The position numbers and the translations under genes were made by a program. Shown piece by piece: positions 19,485 through 29,575 of a stretch of DNA of 39,469 bases. Under the pieces are notes generated by a model. It was not told where the DNA came from. It made no database searches and worked only from the letters and a program-made list of their open reading frames with translations. Position 1 is the first letter of the stretch. The number at the start of each line of letters is the position of its first letter. Origin of the DNA: a virus. The stretch covers positions 1-39,469 of the IMG/VR virus record IMGVR_UViG_3300042505_000142. One strand, given 5' to 3'.

Positions 19485-21776
19485 CTAGAATTGTCCTACG
19501 CTTGATGTCGTAAGACTTGTGCGGTTGGTACCGCTTGAGCCACTAAAGGCTGCAATTTCACGTGCTCTAAGAGCCTCACGCTTGCGCTGTGCTGATGCTA
19601 GGCTATTGAATTGTAGTTGCTCAGCTTCCGCCTGACCAAACTTATCCATTGTCCCACCGTAGATTCCTGACAACTTCTCAGCATCTGGTAGATAATCTGC
19701 AATGGTTGCGTAACCCTTTTGCGCTTGCGCTTCAGTAATACCCTGTGCTGCTAGTTGCTCGGCAACTGAAACTCCAGCTTGTAGCCCTTGACGTGCTGCT
19801 GCTACACCAATTTCTGATGCTGCAACTTGACGTTCAATCTTTTCAAACTGTTGTTCTGGGTCGAGTACATATGCAACAAGGTCTTCCTGACCTATGCCAT
19901 AGTAGTCACGTAGTTGCTTTGAGATGGCAGGGTCAGCGTTTTGTACGCGCTGAACCGCTGTAACTATTCGCTTAGACATCATCTCTGGAGATACATCATT
20001 TGCAATAAATTTAGAAACAGACTCATCGTTATCAAACTGCTTAAGGCCGTACTCACGTAGTACCCGACGGTATGTATCTTCAGTTCTTAGATATAGTCCT
20101 GGGTCTAAGACTGCGAGCCCCTTCTTACGACGCTCTTCATTAGCTTTAAATCGGTCTTTGTATGCATCGGTCTCTGAAAGAGTAAGAGTAATTGTGTCTT
20201 CACTTGCTCCATCAATTGCCAAGTCCTTGATTGTCTGTGTCAATGAATCCAAACCATACTGCTTAAATCTATCAGTGAGTAGTTTAATTGTTGATTCACG
20301 CATAGCCATCTTTGCAGCTGCTGCTGCATCTGCCTTAGCCTTGTCTGCCGCTTCTTTCTCGGCTATCGCCTTAGCATCTGCTTCTCTTTTTACTCTTTCT
20401 GCTTCAGTTAACTTAGCAAGTTCTGCCGCTTCCGCGTCGGCTGCTGCCTTATCTGCTGCAGCCTTAGCTGCTGCGTCGGCTTTTGCTTGTTCGGCTGCCT
20501 TTTGTTGCTGAGTAGTAAATTCTGCTATAGCAGCCTCTGCTGCAGTTGCAGCTTCTGCTGGAGTCTTGCCTGCCTTGATTGCCGCATCGTATGCTCTCTT
20601 ACCAGTAGCATCGGCTAACAGTTTGTCTGTTCTTTCTTTTTGTTCTGCTGCCAATTTATCTGCTGCTGCTTTTTGTTCTGCTGCTAGAGCTGCAGCTGCT
20701 TCTTCGTCTGAACCAGGTATGACTTGGTTACCACTAACATTAATACTTGCTGCAGCCTTAGCTGCTGCTTCTTCGGCCGCTAGTCTCTTTGCTTCTGCTA
20801 CTGCAGCTGCTAGCGCTTCTTTGGCTTCAGCTGCCGCTTTCTCTGCTGCGGCTTTGGCTTCAGCATCTTTACCTGTTAGTGCAGCTGCAAGCGCAGCCGC
20901 TGTTGCTTTTGCTTGTGCATCAGCATCAGCTGCTGCTTTAGCAGCAAGTGCTGCTCCATCTGCTTGCGCTTGTGCTAATAATTCATTTGCTTTGATTGTT
21001 GCTTCTTTGGCTGCTGCTAATTCTGCTGCTGTTTTTGCTGCAGCAAGCGCTGCTTCTGCAGCGGCTGCTTGTACTTGAGCAAGCTGTGTTGCAAGTGCAG
21101 CTGCTTTGGCAGCGGCTTCTGCTACTGCAAGGGCTTCTAACCTAGCCTTTTCTGCAGCCGCTGCTGCAGCCTTTTCTGCAGCCGCTGCTGCAGCTTTTGC
21201 TTCTGCATCTTTTTGTTCCTGAGTTATCTTTGCAAGTCTATCTGCCTCTGCTTGCGCAGCTGCCGCTGCCGCTGCTTTGTCAGCTGCTTCCTTTGCTGCT
21301 GCTTCTGCAGCGGCCTTCGCGTCAGCAGCAGTCTTTGCTTCTGCATCTCTTGCTGCTTGAGCAGCTGCTTCAGCTCCTGTTGCTGCTCTATTTGCTGCTT
21401 CTAATGGATTTTCTGCAGCTGAAGCAGAAGCGGAAGTCATTCCTTCCATCTCTGGGTTGTAACCAACATAATTCCCAGCAGCGTCAATTCTCATTCCCTG
21501 GGCATAAGGTGTAGGCTTTTTAACAGTTGTTCCACCAGCAGCCTTTTGTGCTGCTGTATCAGCCTTCATAGCAGCACGCTTAGTCTGCTCATCTACTACA
21601 GTTGGAACGGCAGGCGGCAATGAATCAGCCTTTAGTCTTTCTAAAGTCTTTTGCTGCTTTTGCAGTTCAGCATACTTAGCAGGGTCTGCTTTTTGTAGGT
21701 ACTCTAAGTAAGAGATTCGGTCTTCTGGTGGCAAAGATGCTTGAAAGGAGTTCCACTGTGCTTGTGTATATGCCAT
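19485..21776 (-). CDS. Large alanine-rich coiled-coil virion protein
   Basis: The start chosen is ATG 21776 (MAYTQAQWNSFQASL), overlapping the upstream stop by one base (TAATG) and with GGGGA upstream; a TTG five codons earlier is less likely. The product has about 763 residues. After a ~100-residue head, residues about 130-500 are almost entirely A, K, E, D and Q repeats (AAAEKAAAAAAEKARLEALA), a long coiled coil. A mixed helical region (YKDRFKANEERRKKGLAVLD onward) follows. It is likely an internal or ejection protein, or a rod-like scaffold. A tape-measure role is a weaker alternative. Confidence 0.68.
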   Translation of the reverse strand: MAYTQAQWNSFQASLPPEDRISYLEYLQKADPAKYAELQKQQKTLERLKADSLPPAVPTVVDEQTKRAAMKADTAAQKAAGGTTVKKPTPYAQGMRIDAAGNYVGYNPEMEGMTSASASAAENPLEAANRAATGAEAAAQAARDAEAKTAADAKAAAEAAAKEAADKAAAAAAAQAEADRLAKITQEQKDAEAKAAAAAAEKAAAAAAEKARLEALAVAEAAAKAAALATQLAQVQAAAAEAALAAAKTAAELAAAKEATIKANELLAQAQADGAALAAKAAADADAQAKATAAALAAALTGKDAEAKAAAEKAAAEAKEALAAAVAEAKRLAAEEAAAKAAASINVSGNQVIPGSDEEAAAALAAEQKAAADKLAAEQKERTDKLLADATGKRAYDAAIKAGKTPAEAATAAEAAIAEFTTQQQKAAEQAKADAAAKAAADKAAADAEAAELAKLTEAERVKREADAKAIAEKEAADKAKADAAAAAKMAMRESTIKLLTDRFKQYGLDSLTQTIKDLAIDGASEDTITLTLSETDAYKDRFKANEERRKKGLAVLDPGLYLRTEDTYRRVLREYGLKQFDNDESVSKFIANDVSPEMMSKRIVTAVQRVQNADPAISKQLRDYYGIGQEDLVAYVLDPEQQFEKIERQVAASEIGVAAARQGLQAGVSVAEQLAAQGITEAQAQKGYATIADYLPDAEKLSGIYGGTMDKFGQAEAEQLQFNSLASAQRKREALRAREIAAFSGSSGTNRTSLTTSSVGQF

Positions 21777-22930
21777 TATGATAGTCCCCAATCGCGTAGA
21801 ACTCTAAGAGACAATGAGTCAATAGTATCACGAGCGTTGTTTGTGTACTCCCACTCAGGCTTGCTGCGCAATTCTTTTTCAAATTGCCACAGTGGTTTAA
21901 CGGCAGGCTTGCCATCAGGTCCAACATACTGTAGAGCAGAGCGTAGCGTCTGGTCTTCATATGTAATTGAATCAGCATCGCGCTCTAGAACTGTAGCCAT
22001 TGCTCCTTTATATGCAGAAGCAATTGAGTCAACGCTCATTCCGTTTTTAATCTGGTCAGCATATCCTGGGAATGCGCTCGCTGCTGTTGCGCGAATCTCT
22101 GCCTCGATATCATCGACTGTGTTAGTGCCAGTGAAAAGGTCCTTAGACTTCTGGTCCCAGTATGCCTGACCTAAGTACTTGCTTACACCAAATGAATTTG
22201 CGTATGACTTAAGGGCGCTAGTATCTCCAAGGATATCTCCACCGAAGCCTGTAATCTTACCTGAGAACTTAATCAGTTCATCTAGTTGGTTATCATCTAA
22301 GCCACGCTCGTACGCTTGTGAAGCAAGCTTATCAAAGTCGGTCATCTTAATCTTGATGCCAGCATCAACAAGACGCTTACGTGATGCAACCTTGTACTTG
22401 TCTAGAGAATCCTTATATACATCAGGTTGCTCTATTCTTTCCTTCATACGTGACTTGACGGTCGAACTTAAGCTTGTATAGTACCTAGTCTTGCGTAACT
22501 CTTCTAGTGCCTTGCCAGTGTTGCCAGCTTTAAAAAATTCATAGACTGCTTTTAATTCATCGCCATAGTTAGGGTCAGCAAATAGTGCTTCGCTAATGCC
22601 ATACTTGTATGCTGTCTCTACACCTTGCTGCTGGGCAGTGGCTAGCGCAGCGGCTTGTGCTGCAGCAGCTGGGTCAACATCCGAACCAGTAACTGCTGCT
22701 TCACCGCGGCTATTACCAATAGCGAGTATTGCCTTTTCTCTATCATTTAACACGCCACCGCTAGTAAGTTTTTTTAGTGCTGCTTGAAATTCTTCAGGCG
22801 TGTATGTTATTTTAGTTTCAGTAGTTGCGCCGTCGCTAATAGCAAGCATTGCTTTTTCTTCAGCGGTTAGTACTCCACCACTGGTAAGCTTTCTCAGGGC
22901 TGCTGCAATTTGTGCTGCTGTGTATGCCAT
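21776..22930 (-). CDS. Probable internal virion protein with a 40-residue tandem repeat
   Basis: The protein has 384 residues. Residues 4-32 and 44-72 are two copies of a motif with core LRKLTSGGVLTAEEKAMLAI and LKKLTSGGVLNDREKAILAI, at an exact period of 40 residues. The rest is helical and mixed-charge. It starts MAYTAAQ, close to MAYTQAQ of the following gene, which suggests a shared N-terminal signal. It lies between a 341-residue and a ~763-residue helical protein. Together these look like a set of internal or ejection proteins. TAATG overlaps on both sides. Confidence 0.62.
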   Translation of the reverse strand: MAYTAAQIAAALRKLTSGGVLTAEEKAMLAISDGATTETKITYTPEEFQAALKKLTSGGVLNDREKAILAIGNSRGEAAVTGSDVDPAAAAQAAALATAQQQGVETAYKYGISEALFADPNYGDELKAVYEFFKAGNTGKALEELRKTRYYTSLSSTVKSRMKERIEQPDVYKDSLDKYKVASRKRLVDAGIKIKMTDFDKLASQAYERGLDDNQLDELIKFSGKITGFGGDILGDTSALKSYANSFGVSKYLGQAYWDQKSKDLFTGTNTVDDIEAEIRATAASAFPGYADQIKNGMSVDSIASAYKGAMATVLERDADSITYEDQTLRSALQYVGPDGKPAVKPLWQFEKELRSKPEWEYTNNARDTIDSLSLRVLRDWGLS

Positions 22931-23955
22931 TATATACCTTCCACGCTTCCTGATAGAAAGTCAGAGAATCTAATACGTGCTGCACGGTCTGCATCATCTG
23001 GGTTTAACTCTGCTAATTTCTTTTCAACAGTTGCTTGAGCCTTCTCAGGTGTAAGACCAGGAGTTGTTGTCTGCACATTCTCCATCTTGCCTGTCTTTTC
23101 GTTCTTAACCTTCTTGTATGTAGTAACACTTCCCTGGTTAAGCTTCTCTAATATCTCAAAAAGTTCTTGCTTCTCCTTATTGTCAAGGATACGCATAATC
23201 GATGTGCTTGCTGATGCCCAGCTATCAAGCGCAGCAAAAGTTTCAGCCTTATCTAGCTTAGAGATAGAACGAGTTGGTAGCGTAGGTTCGTCACCCTTGA
23301 CACTCTTTAATGTGTCAGTTAGCAATTGCATTGGGGTTACCTTAGCACCACGTCCACCTTGATAGACTTCAGCAGCAGTGTTAACTAGTTGTTGCCAGAT
23401 ACCGTATGCCTCAACCTGTCCAATAGACTTGCCCTTGGCTGCGTATGCACTGATAATCTTATTCTGTAATGCTTCATCTTTCCAGAAGTCTGTGATTACA
23501 GTATTCTTAAACTTAGCATTAGGTATAACGTTTGTTACTGGCTTGCCATCTTTAAACCGCAAGCCACGATTTTTTGTTTCTTCTCCAAAGTATACAAGCG
23601 AGGTTGAACCAACTCCACCTTGAGCAAATGTTCCCATGCTAGTAGGGTCAAAGCCAGGGATTTGGCGAAGGTCAGCCATGACATCTTCAGACAACTCTGG
23701 TACATTGCTAGCAATTTGCTTGTTAGCAATTTCCTTTTTAACCTCTTCAATTGTTTGTTTCTTTTCAACTGTAGGCGAGGTCAGTTTCTTGAGTTGTTTG
23801 TTAATACTCTCAAGAGCAACAAGGTCTAGTTCAGATTGAGCCTTAGCCTTAGCTCTTGCTTTACCGTCAGGAGAGGTAAGAAAAATCCTGCTGTTGTCCT
23901 CAAGTCTCTTACTTAGGACTGCCTTCTGTGCTTCTAAGGTTTTCTTATTCGCCAT
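22930..23955 (-). CDS. Hypothetical helical protein, probable virion component
   Basis: The protein has 341 residues. The N-terminal ~75 residues are a coiled coil (KKTLEAQKAVLSKRLEDNSR). A globular region follows with SEDVMADLRQIPGFDPTSMG and DKAETFAALDSWASASTSIM. No membrane span or catalytic motif is recognised. Its stop overlaps the next start (TAATG), and its start is one base from the end of the 1536-residue gene. Position argues for an internal virion or ejection protein. Confidence 0.6.
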   Translation of the reverse strand: MANKKTLEAQKAVLSKRLEDNSRIFLTSPDGKARAKAKAQSELDLVALESINKQLKKLTSPTVEKKQTIEEVKKEIANKQIASNVPELSEDVMADLRQIPGFDPTSMGTFAQGGVGSTSLVYFGEETKNRGLRFKDGKPVTNVIPNAKFKNTVITDFWKDEALQNKIISAYAAKGKSIGQVEAYGIWQQLVNTAAEVYQGGRGAKVTPMQLLTDTLKSVKGDEPTLPTRSISKLDKAETFAALDSWASASTSIMRILDNKEKQELFEILEKLNQGSVTTYKKVKNEKTGKMENVQTTTPGLTPEKAQATVEKKLAELNPDDADRAARIRFSDFLSGSVEGI

Positions 23956-23956
23956 T

Positions 23957-26900
23957 TTATATTCCTGAACCTAGGTATTTGTCGTAGATTCTATCCTGTG
24001 ATAGGAATCTGTCATAGATATTAGCAAACTCTAAGTCGCCAGCCTTAAGTTGGTTAACATAGTAGTCAAGAGCCATGCGTAAGTCTTCATTTTCTTTAGC
24101 GTCAATATTGCTAGATGCACGTGCTCGTAACGAAGAAGCAATACTATCACGTATTTTTATGTACATAGTGACTGATTTCCATGTAGGGTCATCACCGTTG
24201 TCTGCCATGAACTTATCATTGGATAGAATCTTTCTAAATCCACTGATAGTCTTTGCACTCTTTGTGCCATCAATGTCACGATAGTCTTCATACCATGCGC
24301 TAGGCTCACCTGTTGCTTGACCAGTTACTGGGTCCACATCAGATGCTAGCTGCTGAATAACAATCTGCTTTGCATAGGCTAAGTCCTCAGCACCATTCTG
24401 TTGGAATGATGTAAGTCCGCGCTTCTCAAGGTGTGCATCTAGGATTACCATAGCACGACGATACTTTGCCCAACCCTCACGAGCAGCGTTTGCACGCTGT
24501 GCTTCCTTGGGGTCCTGCTTACTACGGTATCTTTCAGGTGTTCCTGGTGCAATTGCAGTCTCTGACTGCCACCAGTATGCTGTAGGATTGTACTTTGCAG
24601 CACCTGAACCCTTAGTAATTAACCCAACTAGATATGAGTTGTCATCGACAACATCACTGATTAGGTCGTTATAGCGCTTTGCGTTCTGCACATCATCCAT
24701 TGTAGCCTGTGAACCTGTAGGGTTCTTAGACAAAGATGTAGCAAATCCAAAGTATTCTGGATAGTCATTAAGGAACTTAGCATCTGCACCTAGACCGTAG
24801 GTCTGGCTGTACTCGCGCCACTTATCCATGTAGAAACGGTAAGGGCTTTCGAACTGTGGTGCAAATGGTAGGATTAAGTTAGCCGCTACACGCATCTTAT
24901 AGAATGCGTCAGTCTTCTTCTTAATCTCACCATCTGAAAGATATGCTGTTCCTGCTTCTTCTGCCTTCTGTTGCTCTGTCAACCAGATAAGCTGGTATGT
25001 TTTAGCATAGTCATCATTGTTAAGACCCTGAATACCCTTTATAGTATTACGCATCCATGTAGGCATGAACTGATTTAGTGATGCGTCAGGTCCATACGGG
25101 AATGCAAAGGATACAACCTCAGATAGTTCTGGCTTTAACTTAAGAACGTTTGCTATTGGAATAGCAGCAAATGGTCCAACGGATACACCAAATGGATTAC
25201 CTTGGAAGATAACATCTAGGCTTCGCTTGCTAATACCAATCTCATCAAGTGAGGTCATACCCTCACCAATGACTGGAAGCTTCTTCATAAACTTAGGAAT
25301 AGGCAACCACATTGTATCATTAGAGGTCAGTGCCTGGCCTGGTGGAATTGGGTCGCCGTTTTCATCAGTAATTAGGCCTGAACGCTCTGGTGCATTCCAT
25401 ACAACGTTAGCACGGTTAAGCATCTGAGGCTTATCCATGCCAATCTTGAACCATGTCTTGACTGCATTCTCTTGTGCAGAGAAGAATGGAGATACAAAGC
25501 GTAGCATATGTGCTGCATTTGAGCGGCGCTCTACGTTATAGAGGACAGCCTTGACGCCTTTCATGGCATCTGCTCTAGCACCTGCGGTTAACTTGTACTG
25601 TATATCAGCAAACTCTTCACGAGTAAATGTGCCACCCTTTAGGAACTCTGCTGTCTCAAGACGCTTCTGTATTGACTTCTCATATAGGTCAATGAATAGC
25701 GGATGACGTGCCCAGTTATCTTCAGGGATAGTTGCTAGGTACTTAAATAGTGTGCTTGTAATACGGTTAGATACGGCACGAACTGTTAGGTTCATATTAG
25801 CATCTAATAGGTGACCATGCACGATAGGTAGTACATTAGGGTCACGAACTGCATTACGAAGGAACTCTTCTGTTACCTTGCTGCCTTCATCTCCTGGAAG
25901 TGCTGACATAATCTTCTCACGAATACCATAACCCTCAGGGATGTAGTCATCTAAGAACTTCTGTGCTGTTACAACATACTCAAGCGCATCTGCGCGAGCA
26001 ATGCCTAGACGTGCACGTAGTTCTTTATTCTCAGCAAGTTCCTTTGCTACCTCATCAACGCTCTTGCCAGCCATAAGCCCACGAGGGACTGCAGCATTAG
26101 CGAATGTCTCATTGATAGCATTGGTCCACTCTTGGTAATAGTTAACATCACCAGGGCGTACCGCTCCACGGCCCTTGCTTGCTACTCCAGTACCATAGAT
26201 AGTTGAGTAGTCCTCTAGCAAGGAGTAAAATGTCTTTTGTGAAGAGTTCAATTCACGGAACAAGCCACCGTTAGGTCCGCCAAAGCCGCCATATACTGTG
26301 TACTTTGTACCATCAGCACCGTCAACTGTCGAAGTTAACTCGATGTCTTGTTCACCAATGCGCTTCTTGCGTGAAGTTACCTTTGCCTGCTCCAACTTAG
26401 TGAGTGTGGCATTGTTAGTCTCATATGCTGCGTTAGCAGCCTGCAAGGATTTGCGCTTGGTAACAAGTTGACCGACTAGGTCAGGGTTTGTTGGGTCCAT
26501 AGCAAGACGAGCATCAATCTCTGCAATCTCCTTAGTTAAACGTGCTGATTCAGCACCATTTTTCTGGAGTTCGTCCTTGACAGTCTTGTAGTCTAACTTA
26601 ACTGGAGCTTTATAATTGTCAACTAAACGTTGCTTCGCTGCGCTACCATTGTCTCGTAGATTCTTAGCACCTTCACCTAGGTGACGCAGAGAAGCCATGG
26701 CTCCAACGGTTGCCCAGATACGTAGTTGTGAGTCAACAGCATTACGGATAGGATATCCGAGGCGCAGAAGAACTGCAGCCTTCCATAAATCAGATGTCAC
26801 TGTTACAACATCGTGCACACTACCAGAAACTGCGCGGATTGCGCTAGCATTACGCTTGATTACTGCGTCAATTGTGTCAAAATCTGCAATTGGTAAAAAG

Positions 26901-28567
26901 TTTGCTGTCTGAGATTCAAACAATGGGACCTTAACCATTTGATTAAGTTCACGGTCAAACATATATCCGTCTTGCTTGGATTCAGTTAATTTGCCAGTGC
27001 GCAATTTTACGTGATAATTAAAAAGTTCTTCAGCGTCCGCTGGGGAAACACCGTTTTTGGCTGCAACAATTCTATAACCAGTCTGCTCAAGTTCATTTAC
27101 AACCAATGCTCGCGCTTCAGGTGTACCTGCTGCAGCGTAACGCTCGATGTATGACATAGCATCTGCTGGTGTAAACGTTCCTGCTTCAACACGTGTAACA
27201 AAAGCAGCAGGTTTTGACGAGATTGGCTTAGACAACTGAATCAATCGGTCAGTAACTGCTGTAATTTCACGAATTGATTCGCCCTCATTGAGGTTAATTA
27301 CACCACTTGGGCGCTCGCGTAGAGGCCACGTCACCTTGTAGTACAACTTATGGAAAGGAGTTGGCTGGTACATAGAAATCTTTGCATCGCCAATTTCTTT
27401 TGCATGGTAAATAGAGCTTCGAGCTGACGCTAAAACATTACCAGTAAACCGACCTGTAGCAGAAATACCCTCGGTCATTGCTGGTGTCTCTGCAATACCT
27501 AGTAGTGTGTCTACATAACGGTCATGCTTAGCCCATGCTGAGATAAAGTTTCTATCTGCCTGAATCTCTTCAGGTGTACGCAAGGCAAATTGTAACATAT
27601 CATCTGTTGTCGCATCAATTATCTTTGCTTCTTCATTAAGAATAGTTTTGTAATCGCTCATTGACAACTCGCCATTTGCAATACGCAAAGGCGCTACAAT
27701 GTCTGGACGATTTAATTCGTCAAGAATATCTATACCACTCTTGTCGCCAAGGACGGCGAGCATAGTGTTGAGTGCTTCTTCTTTAGTTGCAGTTGTTCCG
27801 AGTAGGTATGACGTGGTAGCTTCGTTGTTACTGCCTTTAACCCAAGGATGGTTCTGCGCCCAAGCGATATCGTTCTTAGCAAAATCGTCTGCTAGCAAGT
27901 CGTACTTCTTGGCTAATGGATTCTCAGTTGGAATACCAGAGCGAACTTCACGAAGTGCAAGGATTGCATCTTTTGCAGAATCTGCTGCACGCTTTGATGC
28001 GATAAGCTTTCCACCAACAATCGATACATCTCCAGCAAACTGAGTGATAGTATCTACTGTTCCAGACAGACCTCTACCCATTAGGCTATTATAGAAAGCC
28101 TCTTCGCGTTGCTTCTCGTCGTAGATATCAAAGTCAGAGTCCATGAACTTTGGAGTTAGGTCGTCTGGCAAAAAGGAAAGAGACTTTCCAAGTTGACCAG
28201 TTAGTGCCTGACCAAAAGAAATTTCGTTACGTGCTTCCCATGCTTTTTTCCATGAGTCACTGATGCCCATGTCTTCGTCACGCTGTGCAAAAAGCGTCAG
28301 AGCAGAAAGTGGTTCACGTATTAAATTGCGGTTAGTTGCTTCAACTGCAGCAATAACTCCACCAACTGGACGACCAAGGTTTTTACCGAAGTCAATTCCA
28401 GCCTGCTTGATAGTTCCAAGAAAGCTGTCGTATTCTTTTCTATCGTTCCATGGAGCAGTACCGATATCCCAAGCAAATTTAGGCAGAGCTAAAATGCCAA
28501 GGCCGACATCTCCAACCCAATCTACGGTTCCTTTTGCAAGGTCACCAATGCGGTTCCAGATATCCAT
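23957..28567 (-). CDS. Giant virion protein, probable internal/ejection protein
   Basis: The protein has 1536 residues, the largest in the genome. The N terminus (DIWNRIGDLAKGTVDWVGDV, then GLGILALPKFAWDIG) is amphipathic and could insert in membranes. The body is helical with coiled-coil patches (for example residues around 650-720) and a globular C-terminal third containing PFAPQFESPYRFYMDKWREY. I see no confident transglycosylase or ADP-ribosyltransferase motif. Placement after portal and protease genes and before the scaffold, and its size, resemble large internal or ejected proteins of podoviruses. It may instead be a polyvalent delivered protein. Confidence 0.6.
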   Translation of the reverse strand: MDIWNRIGDLAKGTVDWVGDVGLGILALPKFAWDIGTAPWNDRKEYDSFLGTIKQAGIDFGKNLGRPVGGVIAAVEATNRNLIREPLSALTLFAQRDEDMGISDSWKKAWEARNEISFGQALTGQLGKSLSFLPDDLTPKFMDSDFDIYDEKQREEAFYNSLMGRGLSGTVDTITQFAGDVSIVGGKLIASKRAADSAKDAILALREVRSGIPTENPLAKKYDLLADDFAKNDIAWAQNHPWVKGSNNEATTSYLLGTTATKEEALNTMLAVLGDKSGIDILDELNRPDIVAPLRIANGELSMSDYKTILNEEAKIIDATTDDMLQFALRTPEEIQADRNFISAWAKHDRYVDTLLGIAETPAMTEGISATGRFTGNVLASARSSIYHAKEIGDAKISMYQPTPFHKLYYKVTWPLRERPSGVINLNEGESIREITAVTDRLIQLSKPISSKPAAFVTRVEAGTFTPADAMSYIERYAAAGTPEARALVVNELEQTGYRIVAAKNGVSPADAEELFNYHVKLRTGKLTESKQDGYMFDRELNQMVKVPLFESQTANFLPIADFDTIDAVIKRNASAIRAVSGSVHDVVTVTSDLWKAAVLLRLGYPIRNAVDSQLRIWATVGAMASLRHLGEGAKNLRDNGSAAKQRLVDNYKAPVKLDYKTVKDELQKNGAESARLTKEIAEIDARLAMDPTNPDLVGQLVTKRKSLQAANAAYETNNATLTKLEQAKVTSRKKRIGEQDIELTSTVDGADGTKYTVYGGFGGPNGGLFRELNSSQKTFYSLLEDYSTIYGTGVASKGRGAVRPGDVNYYQEWTNAINETFANAAVPRGLMAGKSVDEVAKELAENKELRARLGIARADALEYVVTAQKFLDDYIPEGYGIREKIMSALPGDEGSKVTEEFLRNAVRDPNVLPIVHGHLLDANMNLTVRAVSNRITSTLFKYLATIPEDNWARHPLFIDLYEKSIQKRLETAEFLKGGTFTREEFADIQYKLTAGARADAMKGVKAVLYNVERRSNAAHMLRFVSPFFSAQENAVKTWFKIGMDKPQMLNRANVVWNAPERSGLITDENGDPIPPGQALTSNDTMWLPIPKFMKKLPVIGEGMTSLDEIGISKRSLDVIFQGNPFGVSVGPFAAIPIANVLKLKPELSEVVSFAFPYGPDASLNQFMPTWMRNTIKGIQGLNNDDYAKTYQLIWLTEQQKAEEAGTAYLSDGEIKKKTDAFYKMRVAANLILPFAPQFESPYRFYMDKWREYSQTYGLGADAKFLNDYPEYFGFATSLSKNPTGSQATMDDVQNAKRYNDLISDVVDDNSYLVGLITKGSGAAKYNPTAYWWQSETAIAPGTPERYRSKQDPKEAQRANAAREGWAKYRRAMVILDAHLEKRGLTSFQQNGAEDLAYAKQIVIQQLASDVDPVTGQATGEPSAWYEDYRDIDGTKSAKTISGFRKILSNDKFMADNGDDPTWKSVTMYIKIRDSIASSLRARASSNIDAKENEDLRMALDYYVNQLKAGDLEFANIYDRFLSQDRIYDKYLGSGI

Positions 28568-29007
28568 TAAATACCATTCATCAAGATTGCTAGTGCACGC
28601 CTTGTTTCAGGAGATGTGTTAGGGCGAGATGCAACATAATTCAAAACTGGATAGTAAGATGCGATGCTCTTATTAAATTCTGCTTCGCTGTCTGAACGAT
28701 TTGGCAGCATTAATGCTTCTGAACCAGGGCCAGGACCAAAGTCTACACCAGATGTAATTACATCTTCAGGACCTGACTCAGCAAAGAGAGGAGTTACTGG
28801 AGGAAGTGTTGGTGCAACGTTCATTGGACGTGCTGCTGCGGTCGCAACCTTAGCCATTGGAGCGCCTGCTGCTTGCTCGTTAATTTGCTTGTTCATTCCG
28901 TATGCAAAACCTTCGGCTACTCGTCCATCTGTGCGCTTTGATAGTGCGCCTGGACCAGAAACTGGAGCAGGTGTACCTGGCTTACGGTATCCGCCTTGAG
29001 TTGCCAT
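28567..29007 (-). CDS. Pro/Ala/Gly-rich hypothetical protein (146 residues)
   Basis: The first ~110 residues are low-complexity and rich in P, A, G and S (KPGTPAPVSGPGALSKRTDG), probably disordered. The last ~40 residues form helices (SIASYYPVLNYVASRPNTSP then ETRRALAILMNGI). It lies between the proteasome-like gene and the giant protein gene, with AGGAGGAAT upstream. Its disordered portal-side position suggests a head-assembly or portal-associated protein; no family is known to me. Confidence 0.6.
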   Translation of the reverse strand: MATQGGYRKPGTPAPVSGPGALSKRTDGRVAEGFAYGMNKQINEQAAGAPMAKVATAAARPMNVAPTLPPVTPLFAESGPEDVITSGVDFGPGPGSEALMLPNRSDSEAEFNKSIASYYPVLNYVASRPNTSPETRRALAILMNGI

Positions 29008-29015
29008 GATTCCTC

Positions 29016-29561
29016 CTACTTAGTTTCTTGTTCAAGAATGTGAAACGGCGGAGCCGTCTCGTTATTGTTAAGTGATGCAATTCTCATCGCATCTAATGTA
29101 CTTACTCCAGCGTGTAATGCGCCTACTGCGTAGTCACCACCTGAGCCAATACCATAAAATCCTGTGCTATTCATTCCAACTGCAAAGTCAGAGTCAATTT
29201 CAAATATTGTACCATTGACCGCAAGTAATAAACTTAATTCAAACTTATCATCTGAGTCATTTGATGACTTAACTAAATCTACACCAGCCTCAGTTAGTGT
29301 TGTTTTAAGGCTTGGTACGACTTTGTTAATCATAAACTCATACAAGTTTGCTTTTGCTTTAACCGTTACTAGCGGAGGCGTCCACCCGTGGAGTACCACT
29401 TGTAGAGCACGATAGTCACCAGCACCAGAAATAATGTAGCTTCCACGTTCAACCGCCTTTATCATATCAGGATGTGTATAAACTTTACCACCTGCGGCAA
29501 TTCGACTGTCACTTACAATGACACAGCCGTGTTCTAATTGCACACCAACGATTGTTGTCAT
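29016..29561 (-). CDS. Proteasome-beta/HslV-like Ntn hydrolase, possible prohead protease
   Basis: The protein has 181 residues. After Met1 it begins TTIVGVQLEHGCVIVSDSRI, matching the start of 20S proteasome beta and HslV subunits: Thr2 would be the nucleophile after Met removal, and D18 (in SDSR) matches Asp17. K35, after the HPDMIK segment, is near Lys33. YGIGSGGDYAVGAL (136-149) matches the GSG..YA loop carrying the catalytic serine. It is encoded between portal and internal/capsid genes, where phages keep the capsid maturation protease, and no other head protease is visible. A head protease is likely but inferred; a stand-alone proteasome-like protease acting on host proteins is the alternative. 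Confidence 0.82.
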   Translation of the reverse strand: MTTIVGVQLEHGCVIVSDSRIAAGGKVYTHPDMIKAVERGSYIISGAGDYRALQVVLHGWTPPLVTVKAKANLYEFMINKVVPSLKTTLTEAGVDLVKSSNDSDDKFELSLLLAVNGTIFEIDSDFAVGMNSTGFYGIGSGGDYAVGALHAGVSTLDAMRIASLNNNETAPPFHILEQETK

Positions 29562-29575
29562 TGTCCCCTCCTAAA

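Noticed and set aside
20158-21514. Long plus-strand frames opposite the alanine-rich coiled-coil gene
   Set aside because: They mirror repeated GCT/GCA codons on the other strand and are not supported by start signals.
19485-21776. Tape-measure protein as main call for the coiled-coil gene
   Set aside because: It lies before the capsid gene rather than among tail genes, and no tail tube or tail-chaperone pair accompanies it.
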